Under the pieces are notes generated by a model. It was not told the origin of the DNA. It did no database searches and saw only the letters and a program-made list of their open reading frames with translations. Below are positions 11,331-22,704 of a stretch of 64,000 bases of DNA, piece by piece. The stretch lies in NCBI GenBank assembly GCA_036426205.1, contig CM071568.1:305307682-305371681 (forward strand). The letters are read 5' to 3'. Position 1 is the stretch's first letter, and each line of letters begins with the position of its first letter. The DNA comes from Ascaphus truei (taxonomy: Eukaryota > Chordata > Amphibia > Anura > Ascaphidae). The position numbers and the translations under genes were made by a program.

Positions 11331-12201
11331 GCATAGCCCCCTCAGTGTCTCTAATCATTTTAGAATAAAACACAATCAAAATCCAGATGGCCCTATCTGC
11401 ATGGGCATTGATAATTCCAAAACCAATTGGCGCAGGGGTGATAGGTTAAACATGGTGTCCAGACGTGAAAGTTACTGGATCTATGTGTTGAAAACCTTAT
11501 CCCCCTTGGGGCTTAATATAGAGTTTGACTTAGCAGCCTTTCTAAAAGATCAATAAGTTCTCATTACAATTCCATCCTTTTTAACATGTTTTATGCATTT
11601 CATTTAAATTTTATTTTTTATGCATCAATATGTTTTAGTTTATATTCCACGCAATGTTTTATGTATTGACAGCGATGTGTTTACAGACTTAAATGATCCC
11701 ATCAGCGACCTGGTGTTAGATGCTGGTATCTGTCTGTTACACAGCCTGTCAGTCACAGTATCTTCTCCGCCCCTTTGTGGGAAGTGCCCTTATTGTTTAT
11801 GTATATAAGCAAGGTCTTCACTAAGCTCCACCAGCCCCTGAGGAAGTGACGTTCAGTCACGAAACGCATAGGGAGGAGAAGCTTAATACTGTGTGTGCCT
11901 GTTCAGCTAACGTTGCCGCCCGACGCCGGAAGCGAGACGCCTGCCGCTGACGTCATCATCGCTGAGCTGCGGGAGTTCTCATGCACGCTAGCCGGTGGTT
12001 TTCATTACATGTTGAGGACGGCATCCGTGAGTTGTGCAATTACTTCCTACACATTGTAAGTGTGGGTAGTTTGTGTTTTTATCATTTATTAAAAGTGTAG
12101 TTACGTATTACACTACGCTGTGCCCTTTTCCTTTTTTATCATCGGGTGTTGCTGCTATCGGTGTCACCTATGAGCCCTGACTAACATCTTAAAAGGGGAA
12201 C
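11331..12201 (+). mobile_element. Penelope-like terminal region, copy A
   Basis: Shares about 850 bp with 40,436-41,290. It contains a hammerhead-like motif near 11,838, followed by an arrangement also seen after the motif at 62,792: GTAAGTGTG, an ATTTATTAAA segment, and a run of T/C-rich sequence. That arrangement leads at 62-64 kb into an open frame with Penelope-like sequence. No reverse transcriptase or GIY-YIG frame remains here. The assignment rests on this shared order. Confidence 0.6.
11822..11886 (+). ncRNA. Hammerhead ribozyme-like motif
   Basis: CTGAGGA at 11,838-11,844 and GAAA at 11,861-11,864 flank a hairpin GTGAC-GTTCA-GTCAC. CCC (11,835) pairs with GGG (11,871), and TAAGCTCC pairs with GGAG-A-AGCTTA farther out. 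After GAAA comes CGCATA, a one-base change from the CGCGTA found at 62,820. One extra A lies between CTGAGGA and the stem-II hairpin, and the short stem III is imperfect, so catalysis is uncertain. PLE terminal repeats are known to carry such motifs. Confidence 0.6.
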
Positions 12202-12800
12202 TGTAACAGGGGACTTATCCCTGTTCACAAATGTGCCTCTAATCCAGCAGTGTGGTGGTTAACTGCTGGTAGGCAATTAACTAACACCCCCTGCCTGATT
12301 GCTTAGAAAAGCCTGTCTTTTGAGACAGGAAGTGAGATTCCTTAGTCCACAACTGGGCTGAACCAAGGAAGGGCACTTGTCTTGAGCCCTGCCAGAAGAA
12401 ATAGCAGAGCTGCTTTCAAGACACAGGGGACAAGATTCTTACCTGGAGCCTGACATTTTCTGTGCACACAAGGGTGCGGATCCAGGAGAGCAGAGAAGCT
12501 TCCCCTACAGCTGCCAGCTAACAGATAAGACTTTTTCATATAAGACTATTATCTAGGTCTGTGTATTGATAAATGTCTCCATGATTTGGGGCTGGAAAAG
12601 AGCCTAGCTAACCAACCCAGTCAGAGAGGGCTGAGCTACATGTGTAGTCTCCAAAACAGAGATAGGTTTTCTTTGTTTGGCTTACTATTTCGCTTATTTT
12701 GTTTTTTTGCTGTGTTTTATGCGACAGGCACAATAAAGCCTTGTTATGATTTCACCTTACAACAGTCTCCATTGTGTACCTCTGCACATGTCCTCCTACA
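12202..12800 (+). mobile_element. Solo LTR, 599 bp
   Basis: Begins TGTAACAGGG and ends TCCTCCTACA, with AATAAA at 12,732. It is flanked by the 5-bp direct repeat GGAAC (12,197-12,201 and 12,801-12,805). The empty site is visible in copy C at about 41,286-41,300, where a single GGAAC joins the same flanks. No internal retroviral region is present. The family is unknown to me; the TG...CA ends and 5-bp duplication fit a retroviral or gypsy-type LTR. Confidence 0.93.
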
Positions 12801-12805
12801 GGAAC

Positions 12806-13603
12806 CATTCGGTCAGACCACGTGGGGTCCGTGGCAGAACGAGGTGAAGACGTGGCACAAGCACAGATTCTATCCCCTGTCTGTGCAAGATATATTTCTT
12901 GTGAGTATGGTTTTATATGCTCTAGATATATGTCCCTGTTCTAGGTACTGCGCAATTGGTGTGTTCTCTGTTTAATTTTCAGGATCACCCTTTGAGACAT
13001 CATACAGGGACATTCTCATCCGTCCAAGACATCTCCTGGTCACTCCAACAACGTGTTCTGGATTCTGTCTTTCATTTAAGGACTGTCATTTGGACTACGG
13101 TATCTTGGACATTATTTTATTTGTCAGCGCCGGGGAACGCATATTTTGTGTTTGTTATTTCTACTTCTTATCGACACCTCCCCCAAAACCACTCATTTGT
13201 AGTTGGAGTCTTTGTGGCTTAGTGTAATCTTCCCGAGCCCTGGTTCAAACGCGCATGCGTACGTGTGAAAAGCCTTTCTACTTCTTATCGACACCTCGCC
13301 CCCGAGAGCCATTCATGAAAATCTTTGAGGCTTTGTTTACAGTTATCCACACCTCCCCCAAAGCAATTCATTTGTTACAGACAGTGTAGACACCTCTCTC
13401 TCCCCCCCACCACACACACAAAGTTTAAATGATTCTCATGAATTTAAAGAAGGAACAATTTTATTTGTGCAGGATATTCATGGAAAAATGAATAAAAAAA
13501 GACAGTATGTCGCCTCTTCTTGACTTTCTCTTCTTCGTAATGGCTGTAGTTCTTTGGTCATTAAGAGATGGGTTGTGTAAATTACTGACAGTTGCTATAT
13601 TAT
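12806..13603 (+). repeat. Paralogous block, copy A, middle part
   Basis: Colinear with 41,300-42,500 (interrupted there by a MITE) and, from 13,010, with 19,676-20,255. It has no supported coding frame. The segment around GGACTACGGTATCTTGGACA lies downstream of the PLE-like region in copies A and C. Confidence 0.7.
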
Positions 13604-14688
13604 TTTCACGCCTGTGTGCCCGCAGACCAAGCTAGACCCCAGTACTGAGGTGGGAACAGTATGATACCACACACCCACAGCAGTGGGAGCAAGCCCAGAG
13701 TGTGGTATAGCGTTGCTGGGCCTGTTGGAAGAGTTGTTAGTGAATACTTGCAATGCTTGGGGAATGTCCGTGAGTGTAGTTGTGTCCGTTTGCCAATGTT
13801 CAGGGATCCAGAGGGTAGAGTCGTCAGAGGGCAAGCCAGGTCCTAGGAAGCCAGAGGTCAGCGGAGTCGTATGCGTAGCAGGGTTCAAAGGGTTACCAGA
13901 GAGCAGAGTAATCCAGGGAGAGCAGGGGTCAAAGCCATGGAAATCCAAAGTAACACAGGAGCACAGAGGGAGCACAGCATAGGTCAGGTACACACAGGGA
14001 AACTGGAACTATGCAGAGCGAGAAAGAGGTGGACAGGCAAGGATTATAAAGGGAGGTGCACCAATGACAGAGAGGGGAGGAGAAGAGAGAAGTGGGAGAA
14101 GCTAGAGATAGGTCAGGGGGAGAAGAGGAGACAGAAGGGGCAGTCAGGGGAATGGCCTGAACAGCTTGGGAGGCGGAGACAGGGGAATCCTGATAAAAGC
14201 TTCTGTGGGTGCGCCCCCTGTAAGCTGCGGATGTGCGCGCACAGGTTGCAACACAGGCGCGGCCCGCACGGAGCAGGGGAAGACAGCAGGAGGGGGATGG
14301 AGCCAAGAGGAGGGGAATGCGCGCGAGGCCTGTGCCCGCACGATGGCCAGCAAAGGCAGGGAGGAGCATGCACGTGCATCCTCCGTGGCCTGAGGGGGTG
14401 CATGCACCGGACGCGTCACCAGGCGCGCGGAACGCCGCGCCACGGGCACCACGCGAGGAGGAGGCAACGGGATGGATGGCACCACAGGGGAAGGTAAAGG
14501 AGCTCCCGCGGGGGAGAGGGAGCAGGGAGGATCAAGGCTAGGGCTTAAGGGAGCGCGTGGGTATGCGGGACCTGCGGGGAACGCAGGGTGGCAAGGGGAG
14601 AGAGGTAGAAGGTGAAGGAGGAGTGGGAAGGAGTAGAAAGGGTAAAGGAGATGGGAGAGAGGGACAAGGAGAGGAAATTGTCGTCACA
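13604..14688 (-). mobile_element. Solo LTR of a gypsy-type element, about 1.09 kb
   Basis: Inserted into copy A between two ATTAT repeats (13,599-13,603 and 14,689-14,693). Copies B and C are uninterrupted at this point (about 20,255 and 42,507). On the minus strand it starts TGTGACGAC. It matches the LTR at 26,576-29,036 along the GCCCGCAGACC...CAGTACTGAGGTGGG region and again in the purine-rich half. Its 3' terminus reads TGAAA where the other copy has TTACA, so the CA end has mutated. Long open frames inside are GC-rich by-products. Confidence 0.8.
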
Positions 14689-14693
14689 ATTAT

Positions 14694-15240
14694 ACACACA
14701 GTACAATACTTTTAAACATGCCCTCCCTTCCAGGTCTGCAGCAGCTCTGAAAAGAAAAAAATAGTGCAGTAAAGTGCATTTAAGGCATTGCGTACAGTAA
14801 TCACTACTGTATATTGGACAATTTAGAGAGAAAAATAAGAACCATGTTCATTTAAGGCATCACTACTATATATTGGACAAACTACGGAGAATCGATGCTA
14901 CCAATATATAATGAAAAGTTCCAATATGTATATGTTGAAACAATATGGATCTTGCTTGAAGAAAATATACTCATAATATCAAAAGTGTCTGGTACATGTT
15001 AGCAAGACAAACTATATACAGTATAACTGTATAACTACTGTAGTCCAAACTACTGTACTGTAAGTCACTTATTTATACAGTATACTGTACTGTAACTACT
15101 GTATAACTATACTACTGTAGGTTAGACACATCCTGTACTGGATTTAATACTGCATAATGTACAGTAGAAAGTGGAGAGGAAGAGCTAATATAAAATAGTT
15201 ATTTTGAATGCCATACTTACTTGCACTTACCATACTACAG
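14694..15240. repeat. ACTGTA-rich part of the paralogous block, copy A
   Basis: AT-rich, with a high density of ACTGTA/TACAGT motifs between about 14,790 and 15,170. Colinear with 20,262-20,795 and 42,515-43,055. No gene. Confidence 0.75.
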
Positions 15241-15244
15241 TACC

Positions 15245-15697
15245 TCACTATTTTTCTGTGGCCTGCCCATTACGCTTTAAGAGAATAGGCAACATGGTTG
15301 CAAGATGATAGATATATTTATTGCATCTTTGTACGGTGAGTATGTTGTTCCAGAAACTCATTATCCATTCAGCTAATTCATCCTTTTTGGACGGTTTCAC
15401 CACATTTCTGATATAATCCTTCAACTGATGCCATACCAATTCGATGAGATTCAAGTCTGGAGATCTTGAATTGGAGGGGGAAAAAAAGGTGAATTAAAAC
15501 AATGAGAAACGGTTACCGAACTTACTCCTGTGGCATCTTAACACAGTTGATACCGCTGGCAAGAATATGGGCACTAGATGCGGTGTGTTACGGATCATTT
15601 TCCTTGAAGAAACAGTGACCAGATGGGAAATCACGAGTAATGTATTCAACAATCTCTGGCACTATTTTCTCTTGGAGAAATACTTTATTCATGATTC
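15245..15697 (-). pseudogene. Tc1/mariner-like transposase, 3' part, copy A
   Basis: The minus strand encodes the C-terminal part of a Tc1-type DDE transposase, the enzyme that cuts and joins the transposon ends. The upstream exon carries the second catalytic region (NDPKHTA; GKNCV-like part degraded) and the downstream exon the NLIELVWHQLKDYI motif with the third acidic residue, ending in NGQATEK and a stop. A 61-bp intron with GTAAGT and a pyrimidine tract plus AG separates them (15,465-15,525) and restores the frame exactly. The exon begins after another acceptor-like CCAG at about 15,698. The N-terminal DNA-binding part is absent. Copies B and C share the structure. Confidence 0.85.
15465..15525 (-). 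other. 61-bp intron in the transposase (copy A)
   Basis: On the minus strand: donor GTAAGT, then a T/C-rich run, then acceptor AAG. Removing it joins the DPKHT-side exon to the NPIE-side exon in frame, through a GA/A split codon. Confidence 0.75.
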
Positions 15698-15699
15698 CT

Positions 15700-17110
15700 G
15701 GACCAAGAAGAAAAAAATGTAACATTAGGTTGGGTTGGGGGGGGAATAATCCTTCTCCCTCCCTACCCTCTCTATCCCAGTCCCATGAATATCCTCCCTC
15801 CACTTCCCCCCACCTCCTTAACTTCCCTCCTCCTCCGTCTTCTGCCCCTTATCTCTTCTCCTTCTGTCCTTTCCTCCCTCTATTCTTTCATTTGTCTCTA
15901 CAGGGATATGCAAGGGGACTCTGCCTTTCAAAGAAAATTTGAATAAGGGTTCCTGGTTTAAGGAATCTCAGGAATTAGTACAGATACAGCTGGTTCTGTT
16001 TGAGTACAAGTTTCTGGGTCTTTGTATATAAAAAAAATGCTGTAAAGATACCCCATTGAAACGCTGTTATATTACTAATTTGTTTATCCCTGTGACAACC
16101 AATAAAAAAGTTTGAAACAAAAAACACACTTGTATAGTTATAACAGTTTTACTGCAGACTAATAATAATAACACTCCAAAACATACATGCCTCGCAGAGA
16201 CATACCCCTTAACCTTTGCACCGTGATCTCGTGGGGTTTACTTCCAAGTACTAAAATGCCCCTGAGCACCCAACACTCTGGTGTCCACGGAGTCAATCAC
16301 CCTCCGACGTGTGTGTGACATCCCTGTCCCACTAGCCCGTGTATGGGTGGTGCACTTGGTGAGATGAAGTACCTGCCGGATGTGTCTACACCTGAGCTTG
16401 CAAGGATGAATATGGGAACCACGGATCCGAAGCGATGAACCGCAATGCCTCCGCCTCTACGTTGGGTGGGTCCTGCGTCAATTGTACCACCTTAGAGTCT
16501 CTGTGGGCATAGATGGATGATCTGGTCCCAGATCACCCTGGTCCAGGATGCAGCCACGTCCTGGTTTTGTCCCTATGCTCTGGTTCTACAGGGCAGTGTC
16601 CCTGCAGCAACCACAACCTACACAGGGGAGTCATGGCCTAGCTGGGGCCACATAGGAGATATCTGGCCTAGTGCAGATGCCAAAAGCACCTGCACATACC
16701 TCTTACTCCTTCCTTGTCTGTCCCTGCTCCGACTGGCATGGCTTGCAGTGAACAAAAAGTATCTATCTGCAGAGAAGGAGGATTCAGGAGCCCTATTGGC
16801 TGATACGCGCTATGTGACTCTGTCCCAGAGGCTCATGGGATATGTAGTCCCTGCTCGGAGTCTCTTCCTATTGGCCGCCATGTGCGTGCTTGTCCTGCGA
16901 ATGCACAGCATCTAGCACATGTGCAATTGCCTCTAAGATGGTGGTGCCCTGCAAAGGGAGCCGCCAGCGACGCAATCGCAACCTGCTTTGTGCCTCAGTA
17001 CCCACCCACAGCCCTCCCCATTCTCCGTTGTCGATCACAGCCATAGCGGCAGGTAAGGGAATGAAGGGGAACCCGGGAGGAACCAACAGGGTCAAGGGGA
17101 GCCCAGAGGG
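15700..17110 (+). repeat. Paralogous block, copy A, pyrimidine-rich and GC-rich parts
   Basis: Colinear with 21,253-22,680 and 50,358-51,735. It starts with a TCCCTCC-rich stretch, passes AACCAATAAAAAA near 16,098, then a GC-rich part with GGGATATGTAGTCCCTGC-type sequence. I see no intact coding frame and cannot name the element; LTR-like or LINE 5' sequence are both possible. Confidence 0.5.
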
Positions 17111-17938
17111 AGCCCCATGCTATGCACCTCTGCACACATCTCTTACACAAAGATACGCCCTTTCCTCTGTTGCTCGACTGCTAAAACTCTGACTCAGGCC
17201 CTCATTCTCTCCCGTCTCGATTACTGTAACCTCCTGCTGTCTGGCCTTCCTGCCTCTCACCTGTCTCCCCTACAATCTATCCTAAATGCTGCTGCCAGAT
17301 TCACACTACTCATTCCTAAATCTGTCTCAGCGTCTCCCCTGCTGAAATCCCTCTCCTAGCTTCATATCAAATCCTGTATCACACACAATTCTCCTCCTCA
17401 CTGTTAAAGCTTTACACTCTTCTGCTTCTCCTTACATCTCAGCCCTAATTTCTTGCTATACACTATCCAAACTCTTGTGTTCTGCTCAAGGATGTCTTCT
17501 CTCTACCCCTTTCATATCTAAAGTCCTCTCCTGCCTTAAACCTCTCAATGACTGCCCCACACCTCTGGAAGGCCCTTCCCTGCAGTATCCGACTAGCACC
17601 CTCTCTATCCACCTTTAAGACCCACCTGCTTAAGGAAGCATATGAGTAGCTCCATGGCTGATAATTTACAATTCATACATAAAGCTTGGCCCCCTGCAGA
17701 CACACTTACCAGAACGCCCTCCTACTGTCTCTGTACGTTCTTCCTACCAACCAATTAGATTGTAAGCTCTTTGGAGCATGAACTCCCTTTCCTAAATGTT
17801 ACTGTTATGTCTGAAGCACTTCTTCCCATTATGTTTTATTTGTATTATTTGTTATTTATATGATTGTCACGTGTATTAGTGCTGTGAAGCGCTATGTACA
17901 CTAATGGCACTATATAAATAAAGCCATAGATACCTACA
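17111..17938 (+). pseudogene. L2/CR1-like LINE, 3' end of ORF2 and 3' UTR, copy A
   Basis: Encodes the C-terminal tail typical of L2/CR1/Rex-type ORF2, recognisable by SRLDYCNLLLSGLP, LQSILNAAAR and, after decay, a TFKTHLLKEAYE-like end. This tail follows the reverse transcriptase, which would copy the LINE RNA at the target; RT itself is missing. The 3' UTR ends with GTGAAGCGCTATGTACAC...CACTATATAAATAAAG, a typical tail of these LINEs. Frameshifts and stops are present. Further copies are at 22,705-23,034 and 51,755-52,500. Confidence 0.8.
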
Positions 17939-18068
17939 CTGTGTAAACACTTGGGTGACAAGGTTTTCTTACTGAGAAACATTTTATACACTCTGCACAT
18001 GGGAAAGGTTTCTTCCCTGTGTAAATTCTCTGGTGTCTGAGGACTGACCTCCTATTACAGAATTGATT
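17939..18068 (-). pseudogene. C2H2 zinc-finger gene fragment
   Basis: The minus strand reads, in one frame, the end of one C2H2 finger and the linker ([15 protein letters not shown]) and then the start of another (CAECIKCFS). The next finger decays. The HQRxHTGEKPF linker is diagnostic of Kruppel-type fingers that bind DNA. Only about 40 codons remain, between the L2-like tail and a poly-T-tailed L1 fragment, so this is a broken remnant. Whether it was part of a host KRAB/ZNF gene cannot be told. Confidence 0.75.
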
Positions 18069-18082
18069 ATGATGTAATCTCC

Positions 18083-19645
18083 TTTTTTTTTTTTTTTCAA
18101 CTTTCTGTTTATTGATTTTTTAGAGTATGACATACAATTATCACATGGGTACCGTAAAGCGTACTGAAGGACATACAACATCCATACAAACAGGGGAAAG
18201 GGAAGACAGGAAGGTATTGAGGTAGGAAGAGGGGGGGCAGGGGAGAGGAGGGTAGAGGAGGTATCTCTAATGTTCTCCGCTCCTAAACAGATGATCCAGG
18301 ATCACGCCCATCTATGTCTTCGTGGCACCGGGTAATGGGGGGGGGGGGGGCGCCCGACCGCCCTCGATGACCTCGCGGGACGGGGCTAATGTCGCCCTCA
18401 TGTGCTACCAACGTCGGCTCCTGTCGACCATCAAAGGAGAACCCACCTGATCTTATCAAAGCCAGACGGAGGCATTGCTCACCCCCGGGATATCCGTCTG
18501 TGCCAGCCAGGGCAGCCAGACTTTTTGGAAATTTGGGCCAGTGTCGTTGACCAAACTCGTCAACTTTTCCATCTGGCAAACGAACCAAATTCTGTTCCGA
18601 ATTTTATCTATTGATGGAATTGCATTCTGCTTCCACATTGCTGCGGTCTCGCACCTCATAGCCATAGCAAAGTGTGCTATCAATTTGTTCCCTGATCTAG
18701 ACACTTCTTGCGTAGGTTTATCTAACAAAAACACCCACGGGTCTAGCTGAATTTTGAGGCCCCAAAAAATCCTCTGTAGCCAATGTCTAATTTGAGTCCA
18801 CACGGGTATGAGTCGTGGGCAGGACCACAGCATGTGCACCAGATCTCCCTGTTCCCCGCACTGCCTGGGACAGAGCGGGGAAGCTCCCGCTATGAATTTT
18901 GCCAGTCTAACTGGGGTGAGATACCACCTCATGAATACTTTATATGAGTTCTCCTTCAATGTCGTACAGATCGAGCTACTGGTCGCAGCCTTGAAGATTG
19001 CTGTCCAGTCTTCGTCCTCTAGTGGCCCTGTCAAGTCTGTCTCCCATTATGTCATGAACCTGGGTTTGTGTGAGCCGTCGATGTCAGTCCTGACCACCTC
19101 TTTGTACAAAGCAGAGATGAGTCCCCGTGTGTTGGTACCCCGACCACAGAGCCTCTCAAAATTAGTTTGCGGTGATCTGTTTACATGTTTGGTGTAAAAT
19201 ACCCAGACCTGGAGGTATCTAAGGAATTCTGTGTTGGGGATGTCAGTTTCTGACTGTAATAGATCGAATGGTTTGATAGTGTCCCACCCCTCCAGGTCTT
19301 TCAGCCTTCTGAGCCCCATGTTTTGCCATAGTGTGAAGTTCTTACCATCTAGCCCTGGAGCAAAATCTGGGTTCCCATATAAGGATGCCATTAAAGTGTG
19401 TTTTGAGGTTAATGAGTGATTACTTTTAGCCGCTTCCCAGACCGACAATGAGTTGAGCACCGATGCCAGCGGATCCTTTAAGTCTTTTAATCTGGATTTA
19501 GGGTACCAAATTAAATCCTTGATCTCCAACGGGGTGCACACCTCCTTCTCCAGCGCCACCCATCGTCTCAGATCCGGGTCTCCATGCCACTGAGTAATTT
19601 GGCATAATTGTGCCGCTTTATAATATGCCAACAAACTCTAGGTCT
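18083..19645 (-). pseudogene. 5'-truncated L1 ORF2 C-terminus with poly-A tail
   Basis: The minus strand encodes the C-terminal third of an L1 ORF2, closely parallel to the complete copy at 43,638-46,574. Shared marks are the CCHC region CPRQCGEQGDLVHMLWSC, RNRIWFVCQMEKLTSLVNDT and LAQTDIPG near the end. Two frames are needed (19,634 to 19,047 and 19,034 to 18,456), so it carries at least one frameshift. The 3' end, at the low-coordinate side, is a run of 15 T on the plus strand (18,083-18,097), i.e. a poly-A tail. Endonuclease and RT domains are absent, as usual for 5'-truncated insertions. Confidence 0.92.
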
Positions 19646-19675
19646 TTGCATAATTGTCATTTTTACCCGTGGTGA

Positions 19676-20795
19676 TTCTCATCCGTCCAAGACATCTCCT
19701 GGTCACTCCAACAACGTGTTCCGGATTCTGTCTTTCATTTAAGGACTGTCATTTGGACTACGGTATCTTGGACATTATTTTATTTGTCAGCGCCGGGGAA
19801 CGCATATTTTGTGTTTGTTATTTCTACTTCTTATCGACACCTCCCCCCAAACCATTCATTTGTAGTTGGAGTCTTTGTGGCTTAGTGTAATCTTCCCGAG
19901 CCCTGGTTCAAACATGCATGCGTACGTGTGAAAAGCCTTTCTACTTCTTATCCACACCTCCCCGAGAGCCATTCATGAAAATCTTTGAGGCTTTGTTTAC
20001 AGTTATCCACACCTCCCCCAAAGCAATTCATTTGTTACAGACTGTGTAGACACCTCTCTCTCCCCCCCCCCACCACACACACAACGTTTAAATGATGCTC
20101 ATGAATTTAAAGGAACAATTTTATTTGTTCAGGATATTCATGGAAAAATGAATAAAAAAAGACAGTATGTCGCCTCTTCTTGACTTTCTCTTCTTCGTAA
20201 TAGCTGTAGTTCTTTCATTGAGAGATGGGTTGTGTAAATTACGGACAGTTCCTACATTATACACACAGTACAATACTTTTAAACATGCCCCCCCCCCCAC
20301 CCCTTCCTGGTCTGCAGCAGCTCTGAAAAGAAAAGAAAAAATTAGTGCAGTAAAGTGCATTTAAGGCATTGCGTACAGTAATCACTACTGTATATTGGAC
20401 AAACTAGAGAGAAAAAAAGAACAATGTTCTATGAATCGGTGCTACCAATATATAATGAAAAGTTCCAATATGTATATGTTGAACCAATATGGATCTTGCT
20501 TGAAGAAAAGATACTCATAATATCAAAAGTGTCTGGTACATGTTAGCAAGACAAACTATATACAGTATAACTGTATAACTACTGTAGTCCAAACTACTGT
20601 ACTGTAAGTCACTTATTTATACTGTATACAGTATACTACTGTAGGTTAGACACATCCTGTACTGGATTTAATACTGCATACTGTACAGTAGAAAGTGGAG
20701 AGGAAGGACTGATATAAAATGATTATTTTGAGTGCCATACTTACCTGTATCATACTTACCTGTATCATACTTACCTGTACTTACCATACTACAGT
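19676..20795 (+). repeat. Paralogous block, copy B, left part
   Basis: Starts at TTCTCATCCGTCCAAGAC and is colinear with 13,014-13,598 plus 14,694-15,240 of copy A. It lacks the solo LTR. ACTGTA motifs are dense at 20,385-20,700, and CATACTTACCTGTAT is repeated three times at 20,737-20,780. No gene. Confidence 0.8.
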
Positions 20796-20798
20796 ACC

Positions 20799-21250
20799 GT
20801 ACTATTTTTCTGTGGCCTGCCCATTATGCTTTAGAAGAATAGGCAACATGGTTGCAAGATGATAGATATATTTATTGCATCTTTGTACGGTGAGTATGTT
20901 GTTCCAGAAACTCATTATTCCTTCAGCTAATTCATCCTTTTTGGAGGGTTTCACCACTTTTCTGATATAATCCTTCAACTGATGCCATACCAATTCGATG
21001 GGATTCAAGTCTGGAGATCTTGAATTGGAGGGGAAAAAAAGGTGAATTAAAACAATGAGAAACGGTTACCGAACTTACTCCTGTGACATCTTAACCCAGT
21101 TGATACCGCTGGCAAGAATATGGGCACTAGACGCGGTGTGTTTCGGATCATCTTCCTGGAAGAAACGGTGACCAGATGGGAAATCACGAGTAATGTATTC
21201 AACAATCTCTGGCACTATTTTCTCTTGTAGAAATACTTTATTCATGATTC
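20799..21250 (-). pseudogene. Tc1/mariner-like transposase, 3' part, copy B
   Basis: Best-preserved of the three. The upstream exon reads from IMNKVFLQEKIVPEIVEYI through FFQEDDPKHTASSAHILASG. The downstream exon reads NPIELVWHQLKDYIRKVVKP and ends NGQATEK before a stop. The 60-bp intron at 21,019-21,078 has GTAAGT and AG ends. The DPKHT and NPIE motifs carry catalytic acids of the DDE triad; the first Asp and the helix-turn-helix domains are missing. There is an acceptor-like TTGTTCCAG just before the upstream exon, suggesting that at least one more intron existed. No terminal inverted repeats were found around it. Confidence 0.87.
21019..21078 (-). other. 60-bp intron in the transposase (copy B)
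   Basis: GTAAGT donor and a TTTTTTTCCCCTCC tract before the AAG acceptor on the minus strand. The same intron sits at the same codon in copies A and C. Confidence 0.8.
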
Positions 21251-21252
21251 CT

Positions 21253-22700
21253 GGAACAAGAGAAGAAAAATGTAACATTAAGTTGGGTTGGGGGGGAATA
21301 ATCCTTCTCCCTCCCTACCCTCTCTATCCCAGTCCCATGAATATCCTCCCTCTCCTTCCCCTCCTTACCTTCCCTCCTCCACCCTCTTGTCCCCCTTATC
21401 GCTTCTCCTTCTGTCCTTTCCTCCCTCTATTCTTTAATTTGTCTCTACAGGGATATGCAAGGGGATTCTGCCTTTAAAATAAGAATTGAAAAATGGTTCA
21501 TGGTTTAAAGAATCCCTGGAATTAGTACATATACAGCTGGTTCTGTTTGAGTACAAGGTTCTGGGTCTTTGTATATAAAAAAAAATGCTGTTAAGATACC
21601 CCCTTGAAACGCTGTTATATATTACTAATTTGTTTATCCCTGTGACAACCAATAAAAAAATTTGAAACAAAAAACACACTTGTATAGGTATAACAGTTTT
21701 ACTGCACAGACTAATAATAATAACACTCCAAAACATACATGCCTCGCAGGGTCGTACCCCTTCACCTTTGCACCGTGATCTCACCCTCGTGGGGTTTACT
21801 CCCAAGTACTAAAATGCCCCTGTGCACCCAACACTCTGGTGTCCACAGAGTCAATCACCCTCCGACGTGTGTGTGACATCACTGTCCCACTAGCCCGTGC
21901 ATGGGTGGTGCACTTGGTGAGATGAAGTACCTGCCGGATGTGTCCACACCTGTGCGTGCAAGAATGAATATGGGAACCACGGATCCGAAGCGATGAACCG
22001 CAATGCCTCCGCCTCTACGTTGGGTGGGTCCTGCGTCGATTGTACCACCTTGGAGTCTCTGTGGGCATAGATGGATGATCTGGTCCCAGATCACCCTGGT
22101 CCAGGATGCAGCCACATCCTGGCTTTGTCCCTATGCTCTGGTTCTACAGAGCATTGTCCCTGCAGCAACCACAAGCTACACAGGGGAGTTATGGCCTAGC
22201 TGGGGCCTAATAGGAGATATCTGGCCTAGTGCAGGTGCCAAAGGCACCTGCACATACCTCTTACCCCTTCCTTGTCCCTGCTCCGACTGGCATGGCTTGC
22301 AGCAAAAAAAAAGTAGAGCAGGAAGATTCAGGAGCCCTATTGGCTGATACGCGCAATGTGACTCTGTCCCAGTGCCTCATGGGATATGTAGTATCTGCTC
22401 GGAGTCTCTTCCTATTGGCCGCCATTTGCGGGCTTGTCCTGCGAATGCGCAGCATCTAGCACATGTGCAATTGCCTCTAAGAGGGCGGTGCCCTGCAAAG
22501 GTAGCCGCCAGCGACGCGATCGCCATCGCAACCTGCTCCATGCCTCAGTTCCCATCCACAGCCCTCCCCGCACCCTCCCCATTCTCTGTTATCGGTCACA
22601 GCCGCAGCGGCAGGTAAGGGAATGAAGGGGAACCCGGGAGGAACCAACAGGGTCAACGGGAGCCCAGAGGGAGCCCCATGCTATGCACCTCTGCACACAT
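21253..22700 (+). repeat. Paralogous block, copy B, right part
   Basis: Colinear with 15,700-17,110. Pyrimidine-rich 21,300-21,430, AACCAATAAAAAA near 21,650, then a GC-rich part to about 22,680. No supported gene. Confidence 0.65.
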
Positions 22701-22704
22701 CTCT

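Noticed and set aside
13871..14541. 208-codon Arg/Gly-rich frame and antisense partners
   Set aside because: Lies inside the solo LTR at 13,604-14,688, which does not code; purine-rich sequence keeps both strands open.
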